A model generated the notes under the pieces. That model was not told the DNA's origin and ran no database searches. It was given only the letters and a program-made list of their open reading frames with translations. A DNA stretch of 39,111 nucleotides from Planctomycetota bacterium. Its GTDB lineage: Bacteria; Planctomycetota; UBA1135; UBA2386. Below are positions 9,012 through 16,042 of the stretch, piece by piece. Both the position numbers and the translations under genes were made by a program. The stretch covers positions 1-39,111 of the forward strand of contig JADLHO010000013.1 of the NCBI GenBank assembly GCA_020848735.1. The letters run 5' to 3'. Each line of letters begins with the position of its first letter. The first letter of the stretch is position 1.

Positions 9012-9547
9012 TGGACGATCACCTGCTGCCAGAGGATCTCCTCCACCGACGCGATGCCGTCGGCGAAGAGCGCCGTGTCCGCCGCGCGGCGGAGCTCGTC
9101 GGCGAGTCGATCCAGACCTTCGTCGGTCTTCAGTTCCTCGGGTGTGCGACGCTTCAGCACGCGCAGGGCCGCCGACTCCATGGCGTTCCACTGCTGCTCG
9201 ACGCGATCACGCACCTGCACGAGGTTCCGCGCCGCGTGTCGGTAGGTGAACTGGAACGCGACCTTCGCCACCTTCATCCCGCGAGTCGTCTTCGGGTTGA
9301 AGGTCTTCTCGACCGTACGCGAGCTGATGCCCCGCACGATCGCCGTCGCGTTGTCCTCGCGCGAGGCCCGGGTCGAATCTCCGCCGCCGCCGAGGAATGC
9401 GATCCCCATGCCCGCGATGCAGGCCGCGACCGCGATCGCGACCCGGCGCTGGAGCGCACGCCGGGACTCGCCCTTGGGCAGTCGCGCGGGCACGTCGCTC
9501 GCAGGTGGGGTCGGGGTCGGTCTCACGGGGCGGATCCAGGCCTTCAT
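9008..9547 (-). CDS. fliL: Flagellar basal-body-associated protein FliL
   Basis: 179 residues. Seen: a basic cytoplasmic N-terminus (RRALQRR), one membrane segment (about 36-53, VAIAVAACIAGMGIAFLG), then a periplasmic domain ending in RTPEELKTDEGLDRLADEL and VEEILWQQVIVQ. This is the classic FliL C-terminus, in which a helix is followed by a short strand ending at a Q. FliL surrounds stator units in studied bacteria and supports torque. The order fliL-fliM-fliN is the common one. The start codon lies 59 nt after the stop of the MotE-like gene, so it is probably in the same operon. No Shine-Dalgarno sequence is obvious at the ATG. Confidence 0.88.
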   Translation of the reverse strand: MKAWIRPVRPTPTPPASDVPARLPKGESRRALQRRVAIAVAACIAGMGIAFLGGGGDSTRASREDNATAIVRGISSRTVEKTFNPKTTRGMKVAKVAFQFTYRHAARNLVQVRDRVEQQWNAMESAALRVLKRRTPEELKTDEGLDRLADELRRAADTALFADGIASVEEILWQQVIVQ

Positions 9548-9606
9548 CGGCTCGGGTGCCGTCTCGGATTGACTCCGCGAGCCCCCGGGACCCGCCGCGG
9601 GTCGGT

Positions 9607-10365
9607 TCAGCGATCGCGGGTCTCGACGACCACCTTCATCCGCTCGAGGAGGACCTCCCGCAGGCGGGTGTCGGGAAGCGCGCCGAGCACGGCGTCTGCG
9701 TCACCCGGCTCCATGAGCGCGAGCACCCGCACGATCCGCTTCCGACCCGTCTCGGACTCCCACTCCTGGCCGACGATCGCCGCCGCGCGCTCGGGATCGA
9801 ACGCCGCCAGCGAGCGCCCGTAGTCGCGCAGCGCACGGATCTCGTCGCGCTGGACGAGCAGGACCTGGCGCTCGAATTCCTCGATCCGTCGCTCGAGCTT
9901 CTCGCGCTCGGCATCGACCTTGAGCATGGCCTGGGCGATCGCGTTCTCCCGGTCCTCGAGGTCGCGCTGGCGCGTCTCGAGGGCGCGGGTCTCCGCAGCG
10001 ACCAAGGCGCGTTCCTGCTCCGCGGCCTCGCGTGCGGCCTTCGCCTGTGCCAGGAAGCGCTCGACGTCTTCCGCGCTGATACCGCTCTCGAGCTTCGGGA
10101 TCGCGAAGAGCCCCGGGGTCTCGTCGGCCGCATCGTCCGTCGCGGCGGATCGGCTGCCCCCGCGCGCCCCGCCGCCCTGCGGCCCGGGGGACGCCGGCTC
10201 CTGGGGACCCTCCTCGAACTCCTCGCCTGCGCCCGTGAACCAGGAGATGACGGGCAGACCGCGGATGCCGTCGGCATCCAGGCGCCCCTGCACCGCGAGC
10301 GTTCCCGCGAGCGCGGTGACGAAGAGGCCGACGCCGAGGCCGGCCGTGGCGAGGCCTTCTCTCAC
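9607..10365 (-). CDS. MotE/MgtE-N-like flagellar coiled-coil protein
   Basis: 252 residues from a GTG at 10365, which has GAGGAG 8 nt upstream. Seen: N-terminal membrane segment (about 6-26), a Gly/Pro/acidic low-complexity stretch (45-80), a long charged coiled coil (about 100-175), and a C-terminal helical domain around ALMEPGDADAVLGALPD. The last resembles the MgtE_N/FliG-middle repeat found in MotE-type proteins. Known: MotE-like proteins sit in flagellar operons and aid stator or export-related assembly. First gene of the fliL-M-N block, which supports a motility role. Its GTG overlaps the TGA of a 17-codon ORF that begins 7 nt after a GCCGATAG element. The family call is moderate because only the architecture and a weak motif support it. 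Confidence 0.7.
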   Translation of the reverse strand: MREGLATAGLGVGLFVTALAGTLAVQGRLDADGIRGLPVISWFTGAGEEFEEGPQEPASPGPQGGGARGGSRSAATDDAADETPGLFAIPKLESGISAEDVERFLAQAKAAREAAEQERALVAAETRALETRQRDLEDRENAIAQAMLKVDAEREKLERRIEEFERQVLLVQRDEIRALRDYGRSLAAFDPERAAAIVGQEWESETGRKRIVRVLALMEPGDADAVLGALPDTRLREVLLERMKVVVETRDR

Positions 10366-10415
10366 GTGACGATCTCCTCGACGCGCAGTGTCGGGCGATT
10401 CCGCGGACGCGGCAT
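10362..10415 (-). CDS. Possible 17-codon leader ORF coupled to the MotE-like gene
   Basis: An ATG (complement 10413-10415) opens 17 codons ending in TGA, which overlaps the GTG of the MotE-like gene as GTGA. The predicted peptide is MPRPRNRPTLRVEEIVT. The octamer GCCGATAG ends 7 nt before this ATG, the spacing expected if transcription starts at or beside the ATG. The ORF also contains the GAGGAG that serves the downstream GTG. Third codon positions are mostly G/C, but the ORF is too short for that to prove coding. It could be a coupling leader peptide or a chance ORF in a short leader. Confidence 0.3.
   Translation of the reverse strand: MPRPRNRPTLRVEEIVT
10374..10379 (-). promoter_or_regulatory. 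Shine-Dalgarno GAGGAG of the MotE-like gene
   Basis: GAGGAG is followed by 8 nt and then the GTG at 10365, which decides the start. It lies inside the possible 17-codon leader ORF. Confidence 0.65.
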
Positions 10416-10422
10416 GTCGTTC

Positions 10423-10430
10423 CTATCGGC
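10423..10430 (-). promoter_or_regulatory. GCCGATAG element, sigma-28-like -10, before the flagellar block
   Basis: GCCGATAG matches 7 of 8 bases of the flagellar sigma-28 (FliA) -10 consensus GCCGATAA and lies 7 nt before the ATG at 10415. No TAAA-type -35 element is seen at the expected distance. The same octamer with the same spacing occurs at 18861-18868. Confidence 0.45.
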
Positions 10431-10476
10431 AGTTTCCCCCCCGCCCATGGAGTCGACCGGGCACGCGCGACCCCGC

Positions 10477-11241
10477 TCAGCCGTCGACGCCGCGCCGCGC
10501 GAAGAGGCGCTGCTTCCAGCCCAGACGGTTGCCGACGTATTGCAACGCGACCTTCAGGTTCACGAGCCCGTAGCGAACCGAGGGCCAGAAGCGGATGGAG
10601 CTCGCCTCCTTGAAGTAGCGCACCGGCATCGGCGCGTCGGCGACGCGGAAGCCGTGCGCGATCGCCTGCGCGAGGAACTGAGCGTCGAAGCCGAAGTCGT
10701 CGGTGTTGTCGTCGAACGCGACGGTCTCGAGCACGGCACGTCGGTAGACGCGGAAGCCGGAGTGGTACTCCCCGAGGTTGAGGCCGTAGACGAGGTTCAG
10801 GGCGATCGTCAGCAGGCGATTGGACAGGTACTTCCACGCCGGCATCCCGCCGCGCAGACATTCCCGACGCGATCGCACGCGATTGCCGAGGATCACGTCA
10901 CACGTGCCGTTGGCGATGAAGCCCACGAAGCTCGGCACGAGGCGCGCGTCGTACTGGTTGTCGGGATGCAGCATCACGACGATGTCCGCCCCGCGCGCGA
11001 GCGCCTCGCGGTAGATCATCTTCTGGTTGCCGCCGTAGCCGAGGTTCCGCGGCGTGACGAGCACGATGAGATCGAGACGTTTCGCCAACTCGACGGTGCC
11101 GTCCTTGCTGCAGTCGTCGCCGAGGATCAGCAGGTCCGCGGCTCCCGGCGGGATGTCCGCGAGGGTCGCCTCCAGCGTGCGTTCGGCGTTGTAGGCCGGC
11201 ATCACGACCGCGACGCGTGGTCGGCTACGGGCATCGGACAT
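10477..11241 (-). CDS. GT2-family glycosyltransferase (polyprenyl-phosphate sugar transferase-like)
   Basis: 254 residues from the ATG at 11241, which begins MSDARSRPRVAVVMPAYN. Seen: the GT-A nucleotide-sugar fold start VVMPAYNAERTLE, LILGDDCSKDGT at the first acidic motif, HPDNQYDARLV at the position of the DxD metal site, and the acceptor-side segment LGEYHSGFRVYRR. This pattern is typical of DPM1-like transferases that load a sugar onto a polyprenyl phosphate at the inner face of the membrane. No C-terminal membrane helices are present, so it is probably peripheral. It lies between flagellar genes and could serve surface or flagellar glycosylation, but that is only neighbourhood inference. 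It is divergent from the SRPBCC gene. Confidence 0.88.
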   Translation of the reverse strand: MSDARSRPRVAVVMPAYNAERTLEATLADIPPGAADLLILGDDCSKDGTVELAKRLDLIVLVTPRNLGYGGNQKMIYREALARGADIVVMLHPDNQYDARLVPSFVGFIANGTCDVILGNRVRSRRECLRGGMPAWKYLSNRLLTIALNLVYGLNLGEYHSGFRVYRRAVLETVAFDDNTDDFGFDAQFLAQAIAHGFRVADAPMPVRYFKEASSIRFWPSVRYGLVNLKVALQYVGNRLGWKQRLFARRGVDG

Positions 11242-11385
11242 CGGCTGCTCGGCGGACGGATCGGGGCGGACGGGCCAGGTGAGGGCCTGAGGGCAAAGAG
11301 GGTGCGGCGCGCAGTGTGCCGCGGAGTCCTGCCCTGTCGAGATGTGGTCCTTGATCGGCCGGCGCCATCGGGCACCTTTCCGTCG

Positions 11386-11832
11386 ATGCGATTCGAGGTC
11401 AGCGAGCGGATCGAGCTCCCTCCCGAGCGGGTCTTCGCGGCGGCGGCCGACTTCGCCAATGCGCCCGCGCGGATCAGCGGGATCGTGCGCGTGGAGATGC
11501 TGAGCGAGGGACCGGTCGGTATCGGCACGCGGTTCCGAGAGACGCGCCGCATGTTCGGCAAGGAGGCCGTCGAGGAGATGACGGTGATCGCCTTCGAGCC
11601 CGGCCGCAGCTACGTGCTCGGCGCGGAGAACCACGGTTGCCGCTACCGCAGCGAGATCCGGGTCGAGCCCGATGGCCAGGGCTCGAGGATCACGATGAGC
11701 TTCGCGGGTGAGCCCCTGACCTTCTTCGCCAAGGTGATGGGCTTCCTCATGAAGCCGATGATGAAGTCGCTCGCGAAGACCTGCGGCAAGGACCTCAGCG
11801 ATCTGAAGCGCTCGCTCCTGGCCGAGGGCTGA
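11386..11832 (+). CDS. SRPBCC-family (START/polyketide-cyclase-like) protein
   Basis: 148 residues from the ATG at 11386. Seen: the opening FEVSERIELPPERVFAAAADF, then the beta-rich VGIGTRFRETRRMFGKE and SYVLGAENHGCRYRS, and a long C-terminal amphipathic helix (MGFLMKPMMKSLAKTCGKDL). This is the layout of small SRPBCC proteins that bind hydrophobic ligands in a deep cavity. The ligand is unknown. Length matches the family (about 140-150). It is transcribed divergently from the glycosyltransferase across a 144-nt gap in which I see no clear -10 box, and it ends 18 nt before the convergent kinase gene. Confidence 0.78.
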   Translation: MRFEVSERIELPPERVFAAAADFANAPARISGIVRVEMLSEGPVGIGTRFRETRRMFGKEAVEEMTVIAFEPGRSYVLGAENHGCRYRSEIRVEPDGQGSRITMSFAGEPLTFFAKVMGFLMKPMMKSLAKTCGKDLSDLKRSLLAEG

Positions 11833-11850
11833 GCGCGCAGGGCCGCCCGA

Positions 11851-13860
11851 TCAGCGGCCTTCCTTCGAGTCCTTCGACCCGACGAGTCGCCGGTACGCCT
11901 CCCAGGCGCTCTCGGAACGGGCGATCTCGTGAAGGACCCAACGCCAGAGCGTGGCCGAGGCGCTGTTCGCCCGCAGCACGGAGTTGCCGAACTCGGAGTC
12001 GACGTCGAACGCGATGAAGTCGATGCCGGTCTGCTCGCACAGGAAGGCGTGCAGCCGCGCCGCTCGTCGGCGATCGGCGTCCGAGGCGCCGCGTCTCGAG
12101 AGCCGGCCGATCTCGATCGCCGCGGCGTCGAGTGCGGCGCGTCCGCCGCTCGACAGGCGCTCCACGGCGAGCGCGTGGTCGGCGCCGCCCTTCGCGACGG
12201 CCTGCACGAGGGCCGAGACCTTGCTCGGATCGCCGACGCTCCCGGGGTCGAGCGGCCCGAAGTCGGGGAGTTCGCGGGCGAAGTCCTGCAAGGCCTGGCC
12301 GGTGAGCGGAAGTCCGGTGCGCAGCACGTCGAGGTGTTCGCTCAGCATCGACCTGGCGCGCGTCACGTCGAGCGCGGAGACGGCGAGCCAGCCCGGTGCC
12401 TTCAGTGAGATCAGCGGGCGCAGCTGGGCGGGCAGGGCAGCGGCCAGTGGCGCAGCCGAGGCGTAGCTCCGGATGGTGGTGACCAGTCGGGCCGGGCTCC
12501 CCGTCGCGGTGGCGCTCGCCGCACCCGAGTCGACGCCGCGCCTGAGCGAGACGGGCAGGATGGAGAAGCCGAGTGCCGCGATCGCCCAGACGACGATCCA
12601 CGGCCAGACGCGCTTCGAACGACGACGCGCGAGGCGCTCGGCGCGGCGCCGGGCGCGATCGGCGCGCCACTTCCGCCAGTGCGCGCGCGCGATGATCCCG
12701 AAGCCGCTGACCTGCGAGCCGCCGCTCCGCCACGGACCGCGCGGACCGAGTTCCGAAGCGGCACTCCGCTCCGCCGCGCGCGCCGCGCGCAGCGCCCTGG
12801 CCATCGCGCGGCGCGCGTGCTGATTCGCGCTCGCCGCGGTCTCGCGCACCAGCTTCTGTGCCGCGAGCTTCGCCTCGTGCGCGGCGCGCCGCAGCGGATC
12901 CTCGGTGGGAGCCTTCGGCGGCGGCGGCGGAGTGCGCGGCGGACGGGCTTCGGTCCAGGCTGCCCCGACGAGCGACGGCGTCGCCCCGAGCGCGTTCATC
13001 AACTCGGCAACCGATTGGAAGCGCTGTGCGGGCTCCTTGGCGAGGCAGCGTTGCAGGGCGAGTCGTTCGCGCTCCGCGACCGATGCGGGGATCGTCGGGG
13101 CTTCGTCACAGTGCTTCCGCAGGACCTCCCACTCGCTGTCGCCCAGGAAGGGCAGCGAGCCGACGAGGATCTGATAGAGGATCACACCGAGCGCATAGAT
13201 GTCGCTGCGCCAATCGCCGCGCCGCTGCAGCAGCTCGGGAGCCATGTAGTAGGGCGTGCCCCGCCCCATGCTCAGGCTCGCGCGGCTGTGGGTGGTGAGA
13301 CGACTCAGCCCATAGTCGCCGATCCGCGCGATGCCGCCCTTCACGAACACGTTGGCGGGCTTCACGTCGAAGTGCACGAGCGATCGTTCGTGCAATGCCT
13401 GCACGCCGCGACAGGCCTGGAGGAAGAGCCGCAGGAGTTCGTCCTTCGCCGCCGCTCCGCCCCCGGCCTTCAGCCGATCCTCGAGCGTCTCGCTGCCCGC
13501 GTAGCCCATCACCACGTAGGGGATGCCGTCGACGACGCCGCGGTCTTCGATCGCGACGAGGTTCGGGTGATCGACCTGCGCGAAGAGCGAGACCTGGTCG
13601 AGCTCGGCGAGCACACCACGGCGCACCTCCGCGTCGTCGTCGACCTTCAGGAACTTGATCGCGTAGTCCTTGCCGATGGACTGCTTGCGCGCGCGGTAGA
13701 CGACCCCGAACGCCCCTCCCCCCAGCTTGTGCGTGATCTCGTAGCCCGGCACGTAGCCCGGCTTCCGGTAGCTCGCATAGAACGCCTCCCAGTCGGGCTT
13801 GGGCAGTCGATCGGGCTCCGGCTGCCGGCGCGGGGCAGTGCTGTCGGCGGGATCGGGCAT
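11851..13860 (-). CDS. Transmembrane serine/threonine protein kinase (non-RD)
   Basis: 669 residues. Seen: kinase domain at about 40-290 with glycine loop LGGGAFGVVY (46-55), VAIK-type lysine K69, catalytic motif HFDVKPAN (163-170), DYG (182-184) in place of DFG, and APE (207-209). The catalytic Asp165 and Asn170 are kept but the usual Arg before Asp is Phe, so this is a non-RD kinase. An Ala/Arg-rich linker follows (about 310-415), then one membrane segment (about 419-438), then a roughly 230-residue exported domain that I do not recognise. Planctomycetes are rich in such PASTA-less kinases. It lies 84 nt downstream of fliG on the same strand and could be co-transcribed. TAACCT lies 15 nt before the ATG, so a promoter of its own is also possible. 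Confidence 0.9.
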   Translation of the reverse strand: MPDPADSTAPRRQPEPDRLPKPDWEAFYASYRKPGYVPGYEITHKLGGGAFGVVYRARKQSIGKDYAIKFLKVDDDAEVRRGVLAELDQVSLFAQVDHPNLVAIEDRGVVDGIPYVVMGYAGSETLEDRLKAGGGAAAKDELLRLFLQACRGVQALHERSLVHFDVKPANVFVKGGIARIGDYGLSRLTTHSRASLSMGRGTPYYMAPELLQRRGDWRSDIYALGVILYQILVGSLPFLGDSEWEVLRKHCDEAPTIPASVAERERLALQRCLAKEPAQRFQSVAELMNALGATPSLVGAAWTEARPPRTPPPPPKAPTEDPLRRAAHEAKLAAQKLVRETAASANQHARRAMARALRAARAAERSAASELGPRGPWRSGGSQVSGFGIIARAHWRKWRADRARRRAERLARRRSKRVWPWIVVWAIAALGFSILPVSLRRGVDSGAASATATGSPARLVTTIRSYASAAPLAAALPAQLRPLISLKAPGWLAVSALDVTRARSMLSEHLDVLRTGLPLTGQALQDFARELPDFGPLDPGSVGDPSKVSALVQAVAKGGADHALAVERLSSGGRAALDAAAIEIGRLSRRGASDADRRRAARLHAFLCEQTGIDFIAFDVDSEFGNSVLRANSASATLWRWVLHEIARSESAWEAYRRLVGSKDSKEGR

Positions 13861-13944
13861 GGCGAGCGACGCGAGAGGTTACGCGGCCGCCGCGCTACGC
13901 GCCGGGGTCCTGATGATTCGGTCTCGATGCGGACGGAGCGCGCC

Positions 13945-14955
13945 TCAGACCATCGGCTCGGTGGGATCACCGACGCGGACCTGACCCTGCTCGACGAGGC
14001 CGTGCAGGGCCTCGAGCACCGTCTCCTGGGCGGCGCGGACGTCCCGCAGCGGCGTGGGCCCGAGCAGTTCGCGTTCCTCCGCCACCATGGCGGCGGCACG
14101 TCGCGACAGGTTCTCGAAGACATTGCGCTCCACGTCGCCCGGCGCGGCCTTCAGGGCCATGGCGAGCGTGCGCGGGTCGACCTCCCCGAGGAGCGCCTGC
14201 ATCGAGCTGCGGTCCAGGCGACCGACGTCCTCGAAGACGAACATCGCCGCCCGGATGCGCTTGCCGAGCTCCTCGTCGGACTCCGTGATCGCGTCGAGCA
14301 CGTCACCGGAGCGAGGCATCGAGACCAGGATCTCGCTCGCCGCCGAGAGCCAGGAGTCCGGTGCCTTTGCGGTCGCACGTAGACCCAGCTCTTCGACCCG
14401 TTGGAGCATCGTGCGCACGACGCGCTCGACCGCTGCCGGCGGCGCCTGCCCCAGCCGCGCGATCCTCGCGACGATCTCCGGCCGCACCGCTTCCGGCAGC
14501 AGCTCCAACACGCGCGCTCCGCGCGCCGGAGCGAGGTGGGCGAGCAACATCGCCGCGACCTGCGGATTCTCGTCCTCGCAGAGCCGGGCGAGGTCGCGGG
14601 GGTCGAGCGACTCGAGTTCGCGAAACGGGCGACGCGCGCGCAGCTGCGCATCCACCCGCTCGCGGATCTCGCGCGCGTCGGCCTCGCCGAAGGCCGCATG
14701 CAGGACGAGCTCCGCCTCGACGGCGACGTCGCCCAGAGGCAGTCGGCCGTCGGCGACGCGACGCTCGAACTCGGCGAAGGCGGCCTCCACCGCGAACTCG
14801 TCGATCGGCTCGCCTTCGAGTTCCTTCATCGCGCGGAGGAGGTCCTCGACCCGCGAACGCGGCAGGTTGCGCAGGAGCTCCGCTGCAACCTTGCGATCGA
14901 TCGAGAGCAGGAGCAGAGCGACCTGCCGCGTGACGTCGACGACGCCGCGGCTCAC
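13945..14955 (-). CDS. fliG: Flagellar motor switch protein FliG
   Basis: 336 residues from a GTG at 14955, which overlaps the fliF stop as GTGA. Longer upstream starts would run through fliF and are rejected. Seen: the N-terminal FliF-binding region (VALLLLSIDRKVAAELLRNLP), ENPQVAAMLLAHL (the family's EHPQ motif as ENPQ) in the middle domain, and the C-terminal torque helix region with KRIRAAMFVFEDVGRLD and EVDPRTLAMALKAA. FliG couples stator force to the rotor. Length equals the family norm (about 335). The coupled fliF-fliG order is the usual one. The charged torque residues appear broadly kept, so a working switch ring is plausible. Confidence 0.93.
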   Translation of the reverse strand: MSRGVVDVTRQVALLLLSIDRKVAAELLRNLPRSRVEDLLRAMKELEGEPIDEFAVEAAFAEFERRVADGRLPLGDVAVEAELVLHAAFGEADAREIRERVDAQLRARRPFRELESLDPRDLARLCEDENPQVAAMLLAHLAPARGARVLELLPEAVRPEIVARIARLGQAPPAAVERVVRTMLQRVEELGLRATAKAPDSWLSAASEILVSMPRSGDVLDAITESDEELGKRIRAAMFVFEDVGRLDRSSMQALLGEVDPRTLAMALKAAPGDVERNVFENLSRRAAAMVAEERELLGPTPLRDVRAAQETVLEALHGLVEQGQVRVGDPTEPMV

Positions 14956-15848
14956 GTCCGCCCCTCCGCCATCCAGCTCTCCACCAGACGCGAGGCGAAG
15001 ACCGGATCGCCTGCGATCGCGTCCTCGATCGCGGTGCGGCGCGCCCGCGCGGCCTCCGCGGTCGGCGGAGACTGCTCGACGGTCTGCTCGGCCGCGCGTG
15101 CGGCTCGACGGCGCCGGCGCGCCCGCCGGTACCAGAACCACGCCATCCCCATCGCGGCGATCGCGACCGAGGCCCCGAACACCGCGAAGTCAGCCGTCGG
15201 ATCAGCGGCGACCACGGTGCGACGCACGGGCCTTGCCGCCGGCGGCGCCGCGAAGGACTCGACCAGGACCTCGACGTCAGGGTCCTGCCCCCGCACCGGT
15301 CCGATGGCCTTCTTCACGGCCTCGACGATGCGCAGCTGCTGCTTCGGGTCCCTCGCGATGGCGGTGTCGAGCACGAGCGCCGCGCTGACGCGGCGGAGTT
15401 CGGGCGCGAGCAGCCTGGTCTCGCGCTCACCGCTGAACGGCTCATAGGCGCGGCGACGCGAGCCGGGCGAAGCCCCCTCGGCACGCTCGTCCTCGCGGAG
15501 CGCCGGTGACTCGGGTTGGATGCGCTCGGCACTGCGCGTCCAGCGCGGATCGAGTTCGACACCGACCGTGACGAAGGCGCGCCCGGGCCAGAGCCGATCG
15601 AGCATCGCCTGTGCACGCGCCTGTCGCTCCTCGGCGAGCCGCTTCTCGAGCACGACGAAGCCCTCGATGCCGAGCGGCGGGTCGAGTTCGGACGGCTCGC
15701 CTTCGGCGGCCAGGACGACAGGCTGCGGGGCGCTGGGGGTGATGCTCGCCACCACTCCGAAGGCCAGGCCCGCGGCGAGGGTCGCGCCGAAGAGGGCGAG
15801 GCGCAGGCGGCGGCTGTGGAGGGCGGTGCGGAGCGGGGATGAGGCCAC
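14952..15848 (-). CDS. fliF: FliF-like MS-ring protein, strongly shortened
   Basis: 298 residues from a GTG at 15848; the frame is open upstream to a TTG at 15938, which I judge less likely. Seen: membrane segment 1 (about 15-36), a domain at about 60-205 resembling the RBM3/collar part of FliF (GFVVLEKRLAEERQ, RAFVTVGVELDPRW, RRVSAALVLDT), membrane segment 2 (about 224-244), a basic stretch, and a C-terminal helix DPVFASRLVESWMAEG matching the FliG-binding tail. FliF is usually 530-570 residues, so the RBM1 and RBM2 domains are absent. Identity is supported by overlap with fliG. No frameshifted remnant of the missing part is seen upstream, where a different small gene lies. A 22-nt inverted repeat precedes it. 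Confidence 0.78.
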   Translation of the reverse strand: MASSPLRTALHSRRLRLALFGATLAAGLAFGVVASITPSAPQPVVLAAEGEPSELDPPLGIEGFVVLEKRLAEERQARAQAMLDRLWPGRAFVTVGVELDPRWTRSAERIQPESPALREDERAEGASPGSRRRAYEPFSGERETRLLAPELRRVSAALVLDTAIARDPKQQLRIVEAVKKAIGPVRGQDPDVEVLVESFAAPPAARPVRRTVVAADPTADFAVFGASVAIAAMGMAWFWYRRARRRRRAARAAEQTVEQSPPTAEAARARRTAIEDAIAGDPVFASRLVESWMAEGRT

Positions 15849-15896
15849 GGGATGGGAGCGACATCGGCGCGCCCGCCGTCCCGCCTTGAGAGGATC

Positions 15897-16042
15897 CCTG
15901 ATCCACTTCGTTGGGCCTTTCGACCGCAAGCCAAGCAATCATTGACACTTACGAAAGTCCTGGCCCGGTCGGACCGGCGCGGACCGGCCGGCGACGCGGA
16001 ACCCGGTCGCCGCGGCGAGCAGGCCCATCGAAGTGGATCAGG
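15897..16042. repeat. 22-nt inverted repeat flanking 102 nt, upstream of fliF
   Basis: Arms lie at 15897-15918 and 16021-16042 and are reverse complements at 21 of 22 positions; the mismatch is base 15911 (T) against 16028. The right arm covers the stop codon of the small membrane gene, and the left arm ends 49 nt before the fliF GTG, so the element fills the intergenic space. The enclosed 102 nt contain the most AT-rich patch nearby, a TTGACA hexamer on the plus strand (15942-15947), a GGACCGG pair (15971 and 15981) and a 7-bp stem (15989-15995 with 16006-16012). Possible meanings are an invertible switch, a very small transposon-like element, or a long RNA stem between the two genes. Confidence 0.85.

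Noticed and set aside
9397..11385. Plus-strand frame extending the SRPBCC gene upstream
   Set aside because: It runs antisense through the MotE-like gene and glycosyltransferase. The family N-terminus starts at 11386.
15849..15938. TTG-initiated longer form of FliF
   Set aside because: Adds 30 basic residues crossing the left arm of the inverted repeat; TTG with no ribosome site. The GTG at 15848 is simpler, though not proven.
15989..16012. 7-bp stem inside the inverted-repeat element as a terminator
   Set aside because: No T-run on either strand, and such stems are frequent in this GC-rich DNA; noted only as part of the element.
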